The notes beneath the pieces were generated by a model that saw only the letters and a list, made by a program, of their open reading frames with translations, searched no databases and was not told where the DNA came from. Below are positions 35,676 to 45,494 of a stretch of 64,000 bases of DNA, piece by piece. The translations under genes were made by a program, and so were the position numbers. Origin of the DNA: Flavobacterium marginilacus (GTDB lineage: Bacteria > Bacteroidota > Bacteroidia > Flavobacteriales > Flavobacteriaceae); NCBI RefSeq assembly GCF_026870155.1, contig NZ_CP113975.1, positions 2,914,001 to 2,978,000 on the forward strand, read 5' to 3'. The number at the start of each line of letters is the position of its first letter. Position 1 is the stretch's first letter.

Positions 35676-36857
35676 ATGTCATACAACGTTAACGAAAAAG
35701 GATATTACGGAGAATTTGGAGGTGCCTACATTCCTGAAATGTTATATCCAAATGTAGAAGAATTACGCCAGAAATATTTAGAAATTACAGCCGAACCTGA
35801 TTTTAAAGCAGAGTTTAATCAATTGCTGAAAGATTACGTAGGCCGTCCTAGCCCATTGTACTTTGCCAAAAGACTTTCCGAAAAATACAACACCAAAATC
35901 TATCTCAAAAGAGAAGACCTGAATCATACAGGTGCACACAAAGTAAACAACACCATCGGACAGATATTAGTTGCAAAACGTTTGGGCAAAAAACGCATCA
36001 TTGCCGAAACAGGTGCAGGTCAGCATGGGGTTGCAACTGCAACAGTCTGCGCCTTGATGGGCATGGACTGCATTGTGTACATGGGCGAAATCGACATTGC
36101 ACGTCAGGCACCAAACGTTGCCCGTATGAAAATGCTGGGTGCCGAAGTCCGTCCCGCACTTTCTGGATCAAGAACCCTGAAAGATGCGACAAATGAAGCA
36201 ATCCGCGACTGGATTAATAACCCCGTTGATACCCATTATATCATCGGATCTGCTATCGGCCCGCATCCTTATCCTGACATGGTAACTCGTTTCCAAAGCA
36301 TCATTTCCCAAGAAATCAAATGGCAGTTAAAAGAAAAAGAAGGACGCGAAAACCCTGATTATGTAGTTGCATGTATAGGCGGCGGAAGCAACGCTGCCGG
36401 AACTTATTATCACTTTTTGCACGAGCCGGAAGTAGGAATCATTGCTGTCGAAGCTGCCGGAAAAGGCGTAAACAGCGGTCACAGTGCAGCAACCAGTAAA
36501 CTAGGAAAAGTAGGCATTATTCACGGCTGCAAAACCCTGCTTATGCAGACTCCCGATGGTCAAATTACTGAACCGTACTCGATTTCTGCGGGACTTGATT
36601 ACCCTGGAGTTGGACCTATGCATGCCCATTTGGCACAATCCGGCCGTGGGGAATTCTTTTCGGTAACCGATGACGAAGCTATGAATGCAGGTTTACAGCT
36701 CACCAAATTAGAAGGGATTATTCCTGCAATTGAAAGTGCGCATGCTTTTGCTATTTTTGATCAGAAAAAATTCAAACCAACTGATGTTGTTGTAATAAGT
36801 CTTTCAGGACGCGGCGACAAAGATTTGGACAACTATATTGACTATTTCAAATTGTAA
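35676..36857 (+). CDS. trpB: Tryptophan synthase beta chain
   Basis: PLP enzyme of 393 residues that condenses indole and serine. The PLP lysine is in KREDLNHTGAHKVNNTIGQ; GAGQHGVATATVCALMGM, GGGSNAAGTYYHF (PLP phosphate loop) and HSAATSKLG are all typical of TrpB1. Length is normal. It is followed by two unrelated genes before trpA. Confidence 0.97.
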   Translation: MSYNVNEKGYYGEFGGAYIPEMLYPNVEELRQKYLEITAEPDFKAEFNQLLKDYVGRPSPLYFAKRLSEKYNTKIYLKREDLNHTGAHKVNNTIGQILVAKRLGKKRIIAETGAGQHGVATATVCALMGMDCIVYMGEIDIARQAPNVARMKMLGAEVRPALSGSRTLKDATNEAIRDWINNPVDTHYIIGSAIGPHPYPDMVTRFQSIISQEIKWQLKEKEGRENPDYVVACIGGGSNAAGTYYHFLHEPEVGIIAVEAAGKGVNSGHSAATSKLGKVGIIHGCKTLLMQTPDGQITEPYSISAGLDYPGVGPMHAHLAQSGRGEFFSVTDDEAMNAGLQLTKLEGIIPAIESAHAFAIFDQKKFKPTDVVVISLSGRGDKDLDNYIDYFKL

Positions 36858-36996
36858 TAGTTTGGGCGTTCCCCAAGGGTCGGGCTATACGTTCCCGCTT
36901 CCCGATGAAAAATCGGGAGAGCTCCACTGCCATCCTTAACGCGCATTCGAGATAAATATAAAATTTAAGTTTATTAACATTTTCAAAATAGATTCT

Positions 36997-37317
36997 ATGC
37001 AAAAATTATTCGCTTACGGTACTTTACAAGATGTTGATGTACAACAAGACCTTTTTGGCCGCATTCTTGAGGGAACGCCAGAAACATTGGTGGGTTATGA
37101 ACTAAATGAAATTCAAATCGAAGAGGAATTTGGAATAGTACACTACCCTATTATTAAAGAAACCAACGACTCAAATGATACCATCAGCGGTACCTTATAC
37201 GAAGTAACACAGAGTGAACTCCGTCAGACAGATCTGTATGAAGGCCTGCATTACAAACGTGTAGAAGTGCATTTGCAATCGAATCAAAATGCTTGGGCAT
37301 ATAGTGCTGCTGTTTAA
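36997..37317 (+). CDS. Gamma-glutamylcyclotransferase (AIG2-like) family protein
   Basis: A 106-residue protein starting KLFAYGTLQDVDVQQDLFG, the YGTL phosphate/substrate loop of the GGCT-like fold, with SGTLYEVTQSELRQTDLYEGLHYKRVEV containing the usual second half and glutamate (E of DxYEG). It acts on gamma-glutamyl amines or peptides; substrate unknown. The 139-base gap before it holds a GC-rich stretch starting GGGCGTTCCCCAAGGGTCGG and a hairpin TCCCGAT/ATCGGGA near 36901-36920, which looks like another repeat element. Confidence 0.88.
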   Translation: MQKLFAYGTLQDVDVQQDLFGRILEGTPETLVGYELNEIQIEEEFGIVHYPIIKETNDSNDTISGTLYEVTQSELRQTDLYEGLHYKRVEVHLQSNQNAWAYSAAV

Positions 37318-37467
37318 ATATACGATTTTCGATATTGGATAGACGAGGTTGGATATACGATATTGTATGTTCAGAATTAATGTTTTAAATTTTAAAGCAT
37401 AAATATAATATCGTATTTCGAACATCGTAAATCTTAAATTGTAAAATATTGTAAATCGTATATTAAA
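37318..37467. repeat. ATCGTAAATC-type repeats, left of the four-helix gene
   Basis: Many variants of TATACGATTT, ATATACGATATT, ATCGTAAAT and AATCGTATATT occur in 150 bases. The same series reappears directly after the four-helix gene (37843-37933), so the gene sits inside a repeat cluster. Confidence 0.65.
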
Positions 37468-37842
37468 ATGAAAGAACTAATGTTAAAGAGAACAAAGAAA
37501 TTTGCAATTGATTGCTGGATTCTCTGTTCTAAGTTACCAAAATCAAGAGAATATAATGCTTACGTAAATCAGCTTATTAGATGTTCTAGTTCTGTTGGTG
37601 CTAATTATAGAGCTTCACAAAGAGCTAAATCAACAGCAGACTTCATCAATAAATTAAAAATCGTTGAAGAAGAAGCCGATGAAAGTCTTTTTTTTCTTGA
37701 AATTCTTTTTGACATTACAGCTATAGAAAAAACACAAACAGAATTACAGCCAGAAATAGAATTACTAAAAAAAGAAGCTAACGAAATTGTTGCAATAATA
37801 GTTTCATCATTAAAAACAGCTCGAATAAATAATACAAAATAA
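37468..37842 (+). CDS. Four-helix-bundle protein (23S rRNA IVS-type)
   Basis: A 124-residue all-helical protein with RTKKFAIDCWILCSKLPKSREYNAYVNQLIRCSSSVGANYRAS and EADESLFFLEILFD. This is the signature of the TIGR02436-type four-helix-bundle/S23 family, first seen in 23S rRNA intervening sequences of spirochaetes. Function is unclear. It sits in the trp operon bracketed by matching repeats on both sides, as if inserted together with them. Confidence 0.88.
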   Translation: MKELMLKRTKKFAIDCWILCSKLPKSREYNAYVNQLIRCSSSVGANYRASQRAKSTADFINKLKIVEEEADESLFFLEILFDITAIEKTQTELQPEIELLKKEANEIVAIIVSSLKTARINNTK

Positions 37843-37933
37843 AAGCAGATATTCGATATACGATTTACGATATATAAAATCGTAAATCAAACATCTAACA
37901 TCGTATATCCAAAATCGTAAATCGTATATAAAA
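37843..37933. repeat. ATCGTAAATC-type repeats, right of the four-helix gene
   Basis: Units such as ATATACGATTTACGATATAT, AATCGTAAATC, ATCGTATATCC and AATCGTAAATCGTATAT. Same family as 37318-37467. Confidence 0.65.
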
Positions 37934-38695
37934 ATGAACAGAATTAGTCAAAAATTACAAGAAGATAAAAAGATACTTTCCATCTATTTTTCAGCTGGAT
38001 ACCCAAACTTAAACGATTCAGTACAGATTATTCAAGATTTGGAAAAAAGCGGTATCGACATGATCGAAATCGGGCTGCCGTTTAGCGATCCTTTAGCCGA
38101 CGGCCCAACCATTCAGGCGAGTTCTACAACTGCTTTACAAAACGGAATGACAACACAAATTCTGTTTAAACAATTAAAAGACATCCGCAAAAGCGTAAAC
38201 ATTCCACTGGTAATTATGGGGTATTTCAACCCGATGCTACAGTACGGAGTAGAGAATTTCTGTGCAAAATGTGCCGAAATAGGAATTGACGGCTTAATCA
38301 TTCCGGACCTGCCGGTTGATGTATATGCTGATGAATATAAAGCTACTTTTGACAAATACGGTCTGCTGAATATATTCTTAATCACACCGCAGACTTCAGA
38401 AGAGCGTATCCGTTTTATTGACAGTGTATCTGATGGATTTATTTATATGGTAAGTTCAGCAAGTGTTACGGGTTCACAGTCTGGTTTTGGAAACACACAG
38501 GAAGCATACTTCAAACGCATTGGCGATATGAATTTGAAAAATCCTCAGATTGTTGGTTTTGGAATCAGCAATGCTGAAACTTTTAATCAGGCCACACAAT
38601 ATGCTAAAGGCGCGATTATCGGAAGTGCTTTTATCACGCATTTGAAAGAAAACGGAAGCAGAAAAATTGAAGAGTTTGTAAAAACGATTCGATAA
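37934..38695 (+). CDS. trpA: Tryptophan synthase alpha chain
   Basis: Cleaves indole-3-glycerol phosphate to indole for TrpB. The 253-residue TIM barrel shows FSAGYPNLNDS, MIEIGLPFSDPLADGPTIQAS (catalytic Glu), VIMGYFNPMLQYG, GLIIPDLPVD (catalytic Asp) and VSSASVTGSQSGF. Last gene of the operon, followed by a strong terminator. Confidence 0.97.
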   Translation: MNRISQKLQEDKKILSIYFSAGYPNLNDSVQIIQDLEKSGIDMIEIGLPFSDPLADGPTIQASSTTALQNGMTTQILFKQLKDIRKSVNIPLVIMGYFNPMLQYGVENFCAKCAEIGIDGLIIPDLPVDVYADEYKATFDKYGLLNIFLITPQTSEERIRFIDSVSDGFIYMVSSASVTGSQSGFGNTQEAYFKRIGDMNLKNPQIVGFGISNAETFNQATQYAKGAIIGSAFITHLKENGSRKIEEFVKTIR

Positions 38696-38711
38696 AGCAC
38701 ATTACACTATT

Positions 38712-38750
38712 AAAAACGGCGTTTAAATTTTATTTAGACGCCGTTTTTTT
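38712..38750 (+). terminator. Terminator of the trp operon
   Basis: AAAAACGGCGTTTAAAT pairs with ATTTAGACGCCGTTTTT (one mismatch), then a T run. Confidence 0.93.
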
Positions 38751-39311
38751 GTTTCAATTTTTTTTGAATGATGGCAAAAAAGCAAAACGCTCCCTTTAGA
38801 ACCCCGAAACGAAAATCCTTTTGTACTGTCTCGTCCTAAAAGACGAGAGGCACACAAGATTGCAATGAAAAGCGGGACGATGCTTACTGATAATGCCCCA
38901 ATCATTCTGCTTCAAAAAATTAATAATTTAGTTCTGATTACAAACGAAAACTGCCTATATCCCTAAATTAAATTTTTCACCGCACAAATCTTTATTTGTG
39001 CAAATCACCTGTGTCAATTTCATAGATAAATAACTGACTGCAATAACAATACAAACTCCAACTATTGTTCTCAATAAAAGTAAAATCTAAAATTCGGAAT
39101 TTATCTTAAAAAAGCACTGATTCCACACTTATAACCTTAATTCCCCTCTTTATGACTCAATACTTAGGGTTAATACTTTTTTTTTCTAAATCCATAAATC
39201 TATTTATCAACTTTGATTAGCAAAATAATATCAAATAAATTCATACAAGAATGCTGTTTCATTAGTTTCTAAAAAGATCTTAAAAACAAGCAAAAACCTC
39301 AAATACTAACT
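38751..39311. other. Intergenic region before the molybdenum hydroxylase
   Basis: About 560 bases without a gene. It holds a hairpin CTCGTCCTAAAAGACGAG (about 38841-38858). The minus-strand frame at 38723-38905 is not protein-like. No full TTG/TAnnTTTG promoter was found for the downstream gene. Confidence 0.5.
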
Positions 39312-42300
39312 ATGAAAAATTCAGTTAACTTCTTTCTAAACGGCAAACCGGTTACCATAGAAAACCCTTCGCCAGATTTACTTTTAATAGATTATCTGAG
39401 ATCTCCTGAAGTGAGTCTTTCCGGTCCTAAAAAGCCATGCGGTCAGGGAGGCTGCGGCGGCTGTACTGTAATAGTGTCTGAGTGGGATGATAAAGAAAAA
39501 GCACCAAAGCATCTGGCTATAAACTCCTGCCTAAGACCTGTATGTGCGATAGGCGGGCTTTCTGTTACTACAATTGAAGGTACTGGAGCGGCGCGTAAAC
39601 CTGATCCAAAATTTTTATTGCAAAAATCCAGCTCAACACGTGCAAATGTTCCTATTGATGAAGACGATTCTCCAGTATTGGATACTGCAATGAAAGAAGC
39701 AGGTCAAAAACTAATTGCTGTCCAGGAAAAAATCTCTCAGAGTCTTCACAATGGTGTCAATTCTGCAGAGATAAAAATTATAGACGAAGTTTCGGAATAT
39801 CCTTCGGAACAATCACATTTAGGTATGAATCCGGTAGCATACCAATTAGCTTTAAACAACGGAAGCCAATGCGGGTACTGCAGCGTAGGATTTGTAATGA
39901 ATATGTCTGAATTCATACATAATAAACCCGACGCAACTAAAAAAGAAATTGAAGATGCGTTTGACGGTAATTTATGCCGCTGTACTGGTTACCGCTCCAT
40001 TCTTACCGGCATGAAAACCTTTGCTTCGGATTGGAGTGCCACTGACGAAAAAAACAGAATGCCCTGTAAACTGGATCCGGTTACTAAAGCCCAGCTTCCT
40101 GCTAATGTTGAGATTCCTTTTCCTAATGCAGCACAGCAGCCGGCAGCAGGAGTTTCTACAGACCGCTGGCTGACTCCAAAATCGCTGTCAGAACTTGCAG
40201 ATATCTTCAAAAACAAGAAAAATGTAAGACTCGTACATGCTAACACCTCGTATGGAATTTATAAAAACGAGTATTTGGACACTACTTTATATGCTGATAT
40301 CCGATTTATACCAGAACTGAATACCAGCCATGAATTAACAGACAACTATCTCAAAATAGCTGCCAGCACAACTTACAGTGAACTAATCGAAATTCTATCT
40401 AAAGGCATTGATAAGCTAAAACAGATTAATAGAAAAACAGCTATATCTGATATATCTATTTTAGAATCATTAGACTATATGACCCGCCGTACTGCTGGGC
40501 GTATTGTCCGTAATGCGGCAACAATCGGCGGTAACACAATGCTGGTGCTTAAGCACATTCCAATTCACACCGGAGAACCATTTCCGTCAGATCTCTTTAC
40601 TGCTCTGTTTGCTGTAGAAACAAAAATCAGCTATTTGTTGTTGGATAAAAATGGCAGTTTCAAAGAACATACAAAAACTGCCGAAGCACTTGTTGAAGCA
40701 GTCATAAAAGATCCAAAATTAGCCGATGAAATTGTACTTGTTTCCTATACAATTCCTCTGAAAGACACAAATGATGTCGTGCTTGCCCAAAAAGTAGCAC
40801 TCCGAGAAGTGAATGCTCATAGTATCGTGAATTCAGCTATTAATTTCAGTATTAATGACGACTTCTTGGTAAAATCAGCTGTTCTCGCATTTGGCGGAAT
40901 TGCACCTTATCCTTGGAGAGCCGCTGAAACTGAAAAGGCAATGAAGGATAAAAAACTGAGCTTAGCAGATGCTGAAAAACTTTCAAAAATACTAGCGAAA
41001 GAAGTTACTGCAGAACTTGATGCTCAGAAAAAAAGAATGGAAGAAGTTCCAAATGAAGATTTTACTTTGGAATACCGCACACAATTAACAGTTTCCTTTT
41101 TCTACAAAGCCATCGTAAACGCCTTGGTTGTAAAAGGAGCTCCCGTACCTGAAAACCTGATTTCGGCTGCAGAAGTAAAATGGGGCAGCTGGCCGGTAAG
41201 TGAGGGAATCCAGACTTACAAAACACAAGACTATAAAGCTCCTGTTGCACAGCCATATATCAAAGTTACAGCAATGTACCAGACATCGGGACAGACCAAT
41301 TACACTCATGAATTGGCAGTACCGCCGCTGACTTTAAACGGCGCATTTGTACAAAGCCAGAGTGCGCTGATGAATTACTCTTTTGTCAATCCAGACAAAA
41401 AAAATACAATTACAATACCCGAATTACGGGCAGTATTAAAAAATAAATTCCCAGCCTTTACTGATATTATTACAGCCGAAAATATAAAAAACGGTGGTAG
41501 AAATTATCAGGGAATGGGTAGTGACCAGCCTCTTTTTGCAGAACAGCTGGTTAGTTATGTCGGGCAGTCCATTGCTATGATTCTTGCTCCAAGCGAACAG
41601 GAAGCGATTAAGATTGCAGCTTTCGTATCTACAGAATGTGTTCAGTATTCAAAACCTGAAAGCCCTTGGACGGATCAATGGAGTGAGCCAATTATAGACT
41701 TATTTGACGCTATTAAAAAAGGAAGCATTTTCCCTGATGCACCGGTTTCAGCATCTTTCGCTTCCCATATTTGGAAGATAACCCGTCCCGGAAGCCAATT
41801 TGACTGGGCCACAAATGATGATTCCATCGCACCTAAAGTTCTTTTGCGTGATCAAAAAATAAATACTCAGGAAGTCACTGTTGACAGCGTGCCTTGTACT
41901 GTAGTGAGCTCTTCTCAGCTTTGTGGCGGGCAGGCGCATTTTTATATGGAACCGCAGGCCTGTATTGTAACGCCTATGGATGAACACCGTATGAAAGTAC
42001 AGCCATCTGTGCAGAGTCCAGGAGGAATGCATGACACTGTTGCTTCAGCACTGGGAATGTATCACCATCAAATCGAAGTTGAAGTACCGCCAGTAGGTGG
42101 AGGATTTGGAGGAAAAACGGAACAGACCCGCTTTATTGCCGGACCAACAGCAGTTGCAGCAAAGGCAACTAAAAGACCTGTCCGCCTTGCAGTTCCCCGC
42201 GATGAAGATACTGCAATGATAGGAAAACGTCATGCCTATTATGGTGAATATCAGATTGCTGTCGATGCTGGTCTGCATAACGAAAATAATAAAGGAATTA

Positions 42301-43904
42301 TTCAAGGATTCCAATTAAAAATGTGGGGAGACGGCGGTGCTTTCTATGACTGTTCTTTTATCGTATCCAACTGTATTCAGCTGCGGACTGATAATGCCTA
42401 CAAAATCAAAAACTTCGAAAGCCAGATCGATGTGTGCCGAACCAATACTGCTCCAAGTACAGCAATGCGTGCCTTTGGCGATGTACAGGGCAAAAATATT
42501 GTCGAAAATGCCATTGATGACGCTGCTGTCTCATTGGGTATGAGACCGGAAGATCTGCGTGAAAAGAATCTTTATGACCGTGGTGATGTTACTCCATTCG
42601 GGCAGGCACTTACATATTGCTACATGAAACAGGTATGGGCATATGCCAAAAAGGTTTCCAATTTTGAAACTAAATATCAGGAAGTTCAAAAATTTAACAA
42701 GGAAAACAAATGGCATAAAAGAGGGATTTCAATGATACCTGTGAAATATGGCTCCGGCTACAATCTGCTTGCATTGGAGCAATCTGCTGCTATTGTCGTT
42801 ATAAACCCAAGCGACGGAACTGTTGTCATCCATCAGGGAGGGGTCGAAATCGGACAAGGCTTAGTGACTCAGGCACAGCAGGTCGCTGCTTATGTTCTGG
42901 GAATACCGATGGAAATGATATTTATTGACAATGTTAATACGAGCGTTACTCCAAACCCAACAAGTACAGGAGGTTCTACCGGAACACCTTATTCCTGCGA
43001 AGCTGTAAAACAGACCTGCGAAGAAATGCGTGCCAGACTTATGGAATTTGGCTATCAAATGCTAAAAGAAAACGGTGAAGACTGGTGCAAAAGCAAAAAC
43101 ATTGACTTTTGGAACTATGGGGCGGGAGAAAATAAAGGCTGGGCCAAAAAAATCAAAATCAGTGAAGGAAATGAATTAATGATTTGGCAGCATCTTATCA
43201 ACTTAGCAGCTTCACAAAGGGTAAACCTTATTGCTTCTTTTAATACTAAGATAAAAGGCGGTGAAGTTCAAATACCGGCCATGACATTCAAAACCGAAGC
43301 CGATCAGCCAAATATTCCGGGCGTAGACCGTGTTAAAGATGCCAAGCTTGGAGGCGGTGTTGATTCATTTGTAGGCTTCACTTACTCGGCAGCATGTTCC
43401 GTTACCGAAGTTGATATTCTTACTGGAGAAGTTAAAATTATCAGTTCTGACATTATCTATGACATGGGATGGAGCATGAATCCTGCCATCGATATAGGAC
43501 AGGTAGAAGGAGCTTTTGTTCAGGGTATCGGATATCTTCTGACTGAAAAATTAGTATCAGAAACAGAAGGGGCAAATAAAGGAAGATTAAATTCAACCAA
43601 CACATGGCGTTACAAGATTCCTGCTGTTACTACCATTCCATTAGAAATGAACACTTTCCTTTTTCCAAGAGATGAAGAGTCAGTGCAAAGCATTCCTGAA
43701 GATCCTAACCAGATATTCTCAGCAAAAGAAGTTGGTGAACCTCCTCTAGTGCTTGCCAACAGCGTTTTCTTTGCCATAAAAGATGCTATCCGCGCCTCAA
43801 GAAAAGACCGTAAACTATCCCCTCTTTTCCGATTAGATGCTCCTGCAACCGTCCAGGAAGTACGCAGAGCTTGTGAAATCACTGAAAAAGATCTTGGAGA
43901 ATAA
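39312..43904 (+). CDS. Xanthine dehydrogenase-like molybdenum hydroxylase, fused
   Basis: A 1530-residue molybdenum hydroxylase with all three modules in one chain. First come two [2Fe-2S] clusters: C43/C48/C51/C73 (KKPCGQGGCGGCTV) and C187/C190/C222/C224 (GSQCGYCSVG, NLCRCTGYRS). A FAD domain follows (about 285-600; TAGRIVRNAATIGGNTML). The Mo-pterin domain (about 640-1530) has GGGFGGKTEQTRFIAGP, RAFGDVQG, GGVEIGQG and the catalytic Glu near 1476 (GEPPLVLANS). It should oxidise purines or aldehydes. It resembles eukaryotic-type XDH but is about 200 residues longer; about 75 extra residues lie between the two Fe-S motifs (about 93-170). No Tat signal is visible, so it is probably cytoplasmic, though the next gene encodes a heme lipoprotein. 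XdhC at the cluster end supports molybdenum cofactor insertion. Confidence 0.92.
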   Translation: MKNSVNFFLNGKPVTIENPSPDLLLIDYLRSPEVSLSGPKKPCGQGGCGGCTVIVSEWDDKEKAPKHLAINSCLRPVCAIGGLSVTTIEGTGAARKPDPKFLLQKSSSTRANVPIDEDDSPVLDTAMKEAGQKLIAVQEKISQSLHNGVNSAEIKIIDEVSEYPSEQSHLGMNPVAYQLALNNGSQCGYCSVGFVMNMSEFIHNKPDATKKEIEDAFDGNLCRCTGYRSILTGMKTFASDWSATDEKNRMPCKLDPVTKAQLPANVEIPFPNAAQQPAAGVSTDRWLTPKSLSELADIFKNKKNVRLVHANTSYGIYKNEYLDTTLYADIRFIPELNTSHELTDNYLKIAASTTYSELIEILSKGIDKLKQINRKTAISDISILESLDYMTRRTAGRIVRNAATIGGNTMLVLKHIPIHTGEPFPSDLFTALFAVETKISYLLLDKNGSFKEHTKTAEALVEAVIKDPKLADEIVLVSYTIPLKDTNDVVLAQKVALREVNAHSIVNSAINFSINDDFLVKSAVLAFGGIAPYPWRAAETEKAMKDKKLSLADAEKLSKILAKEVTAELDAQKKRMEEVPNEDFTLEYRTQLTVSFFYKAIVNALVVKGAPVPENLISAAEVKWGSWPVSEGIQTYKTQDYKAPVAQPYIKVTAMYQTSGQTNYTHELAVPPLTLNGAFVQSQSALMNYSFVNPDKKNTITIPELRAVLKNKFPAFTDIITAENIKNGGRNYQGMGSDQPLFAEQLVSYVGQSIAMILAPSEQEAIKIAAFVSTECVQYSKPESPWTDQWSEPIIDLFDAIKKGSIFPDAPVSASFASHIWKITRPGSQFDWATNDDSIAPKVLLRDQKINTQEVTVDSVPCTVVSSSQLCGGQAHFYMEPQACIVTPMDEHRMKVQPSVQSPGGMHDTVASALGMYHHQIEVEVPPVGGGFGGKTEQTRFIAGPTAVAAKATKRPVRLAVPRDEDTAMIGKRHAYYGEYQIAVDAGLHNENNKGIIQGFQLKMWGDGGAFYDCSFIVSNCIQLRTDNAYKIKNFESQIDVCRTNTAPSTAMRAFGDVQGKNIVENAIDDAAVSLGMRPEDLREKNLYDRGDVTPFGQALTYCYMKQVWAYAKKVSNFETKYQEVQKFNKENKWHKRGISMIPVKYGSGYNLLALEQSAAIVVINPSDGTVVIHQGGVEIGQGLVTQAQQVAAYVLGIPMEMIFIDNVNTSVTPNPTSTGGSTGTPYSCEAVKQTCEEMRARLMEFGYQMLKENGEDWCKSKNIDFWNYGAGENKGWAKKIKISEGNELMIWQHLINLAASQRVNLIASFNTKIKGGEVQIPAMTFKTEADQPNIPGVDRVKDAKLGGGVDSFVGFTYSAACSVTEVDILTGEVKIISSDIIYDMGWSMNPAIDIGQVEGAFVQGIGYLLTEKLVSETEGANKGRLNSTNTWRYKIPAVTTIPLEMNTFLFPRDEESVQSIPEDPNQIFSAKEVGEPPLVLANSVFFAIKDAIRASRKDRKLSPLFRLDAPATVQEVRRACEITEKDLGE

Positions 43905-43955
43905 CATAACATTATATAGAAACAAACATTAACATATTAACCAAATTACCTACCA

Positions 43956-45386
43956 ATGAAACAATTAAAACCTCTTATTATCGCAAGTTCTATTTTTCTT
44001 ACTTCGTGCCATAAAAAAGAAGAAACTCCGGTTATTGAAAAAAACACTGCTGCACTGACCGCACTAGAAAAACAGAACTATGAAGAAAATGGATTTCCTG
44101 ATTTTGGCTATATGGTAAGCCCTCAGGAATACAGAGACAAGTATGCTGACCAGCCCATATTTCGTCTAAAAACAGACTTTCCAACAGAAATGCCTGAGGA
44201 AATGCCTAAATTTCTTGATATCGATTTCAAAAAAGAACCTTTAAAATATATTGAAGCGGTTCGTGATTATGGTTTTGAAGGAAATACAGAAGACTGGAAT
44301 CCTTACGAAAATAAAATCCGCGACTGGTATCATATTCCTTGGCTGCATCCAAGTGTTGAAGGCGAAGGAGCTTATCCGCCAAACGGAGGTACTGAAGGTT
44401 TTCATGGTCTTATTAAGGAAGCACCTCTGGGACCTCTACAATTAGGACCAGGACTTAAAGGAATTGACGGCGATTATTCTGTATATGCCATTACTTTAAT
44501 TAATGATAAGGCAGCATATGCAATGGGTAAAATGTGGAAAGACCCTCAGCATCCTAATCTTAAAGTATTGGATAAACGTTATGATAACGGCGGATTTCCA
44601 ACAGGAACTGTTTTCGTAAAATTATTATTTACCGATGCTCCAAAAGGAACAGATTTCGTTGATTATCTTGTAAATCCATTGACATGGAAAGCGTATATCA
44701 CTGAAAATTTCTGGAAATCAAGCAAAAGAGTCGTTTCTGATGTACACCTTTTACAAATGGATATTTCTGTTCGTGATCCAAGAGCAGACAGAAGCCCGAG
44801 CAATCCTGAAGGAACCGGCTGGGTATTTGGAACTTTCTGCTACAACGGAAAACTGAATAAGAAAAATAAACTGATGAATCTTGTACCAGTTGGACTGACT
44901 TGGGGTAATGATCCTCAAAACAAAATCAACAAAACATCACCATATCCGCCAATTAAAACAGAAGTTAACAAAGACCTTAAAGAAACGGTTATTTTCGAAG
45001 GTCCAAACCTTCCGCCACAGCACCTTGGATGGAACGGAAGATTAGACGGTCCAGCCGATTTAAATACAGTTTCCTGTATGTCATGCCATAATGCGGCGCA
45101 ATACCCTGCGGTTACTTCACTTGTTCCGCCAAATGCAGCACCAGATGGCGGACAGGCTCCTCCAGTAGGCGGCGGCGGTCATGAGTGGATGAAATGGTTC
45201 CAAAATATTGACTGCGGTACTTCTATGAATCAAACAGTATATTCTACGGATTTCTCTTTTCAGGTAGCCATTGCTTTGGAAAATTTCTTCACTGCTAAAG
45301 AAGCTGCAGAAAAAGGAAGTTTTGCTTCCCAGTACAAAGCTGTTCAGGTTCCTATACGACGCGGTGATATAGCTCCTAACAAATAA
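43956..45386 (+). CDS. c-type-heme-motif lipoprotein of the Mo-hydroxylase cluster
   Basis: Lipoprotein of 476 residues; signal MKQLKPLIIASSIFLTSCHKK, lipobox LTSC. One heme c motif CMSCH (C374, C377, H378) is preceded by DLNTVSCMSCH and followed by a Gly/Pro-rich segment. The rest has Trp/His-rich blocks (IRDWYHIPWLHPSVEGEGAYPP, GFHGLIKEAPLGPLQLGPG). In overall layout it resembles the lipoprotein at 7478-8938. It lies 51 bases after the molybdenum hydroxylase and could pass electrons from it or from another periplasmic enzyme, but if the hydroxylase is cytoplasmic the two could not touch directly. Confidence 0.75.
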   Translation: MKQLKPLIIASSIFLTSCHKKEETPVIEKNTAALTALEKQNYEENGFPDFGYMVSPQEYRDKYADQPIFRLKTDFPTEMPEEMPKFLDIDFKKEPLKYIEAVRDYGFEGNTEDWNPYENKIRDWYHIPWLHPSVEGEGAYPPNGGTEGFHGLIKEAPLGPLQLGPGLKGIDGDYSVYAITLINDKAAYAMGKMWKDPQHPNLKVLDKRYDNGGFPTGTVFVKLLFTDAPKGTDFVDYLVNPLTWKAYITENFWKSSKRVVSDVHLLQMDISVRDPRADRSPSNPEGTGWVFGTFCYNGKLNKKNKLMNLVPVGLTWGNDPQNKINKTSPYPPIKTEVNKDLKETVIFEGPNLPPQHLGWNGRLDGPADLNTVSCMSCHNAAQYPAVTSLVPPNAAPDGGQAPPVGGGGHEWMKWFQNIDCGTSMNQTVYSTDFSFQVAIALENFFTAKEAAEKGSFASQYKAVQVPIRRGDIAPNK

Positions 45387-45494
45387 TTCACAACAGGCAT
45401 TATTAATTCATAGTCAGATACCGGTTCAAGTCATCAAAGATTTGAATCGGTCTTACTATACACAGTACTATTAAAAACTTTAAAAAAATACTAA

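Noticed and set aside
36858..36935. tRNA-like or rRNA-like GC-rich sequence after trpB
   Set aside because: No cloverleaf or rRNA motif could be formed; it is best seen as an intergenic repeat with a hairpin.
37318..37933. CRISPR-like ATCGTAAATC repeats
   Set aside because: Units are short, degenerate and irregularly spaced around a gene; they fit intergenic repeats.
42337..42543. Overlapping plus-strand frame within the molybdenum hydroxylase
   Set aside because: Shadow of a conserved catalytic region in another frame.
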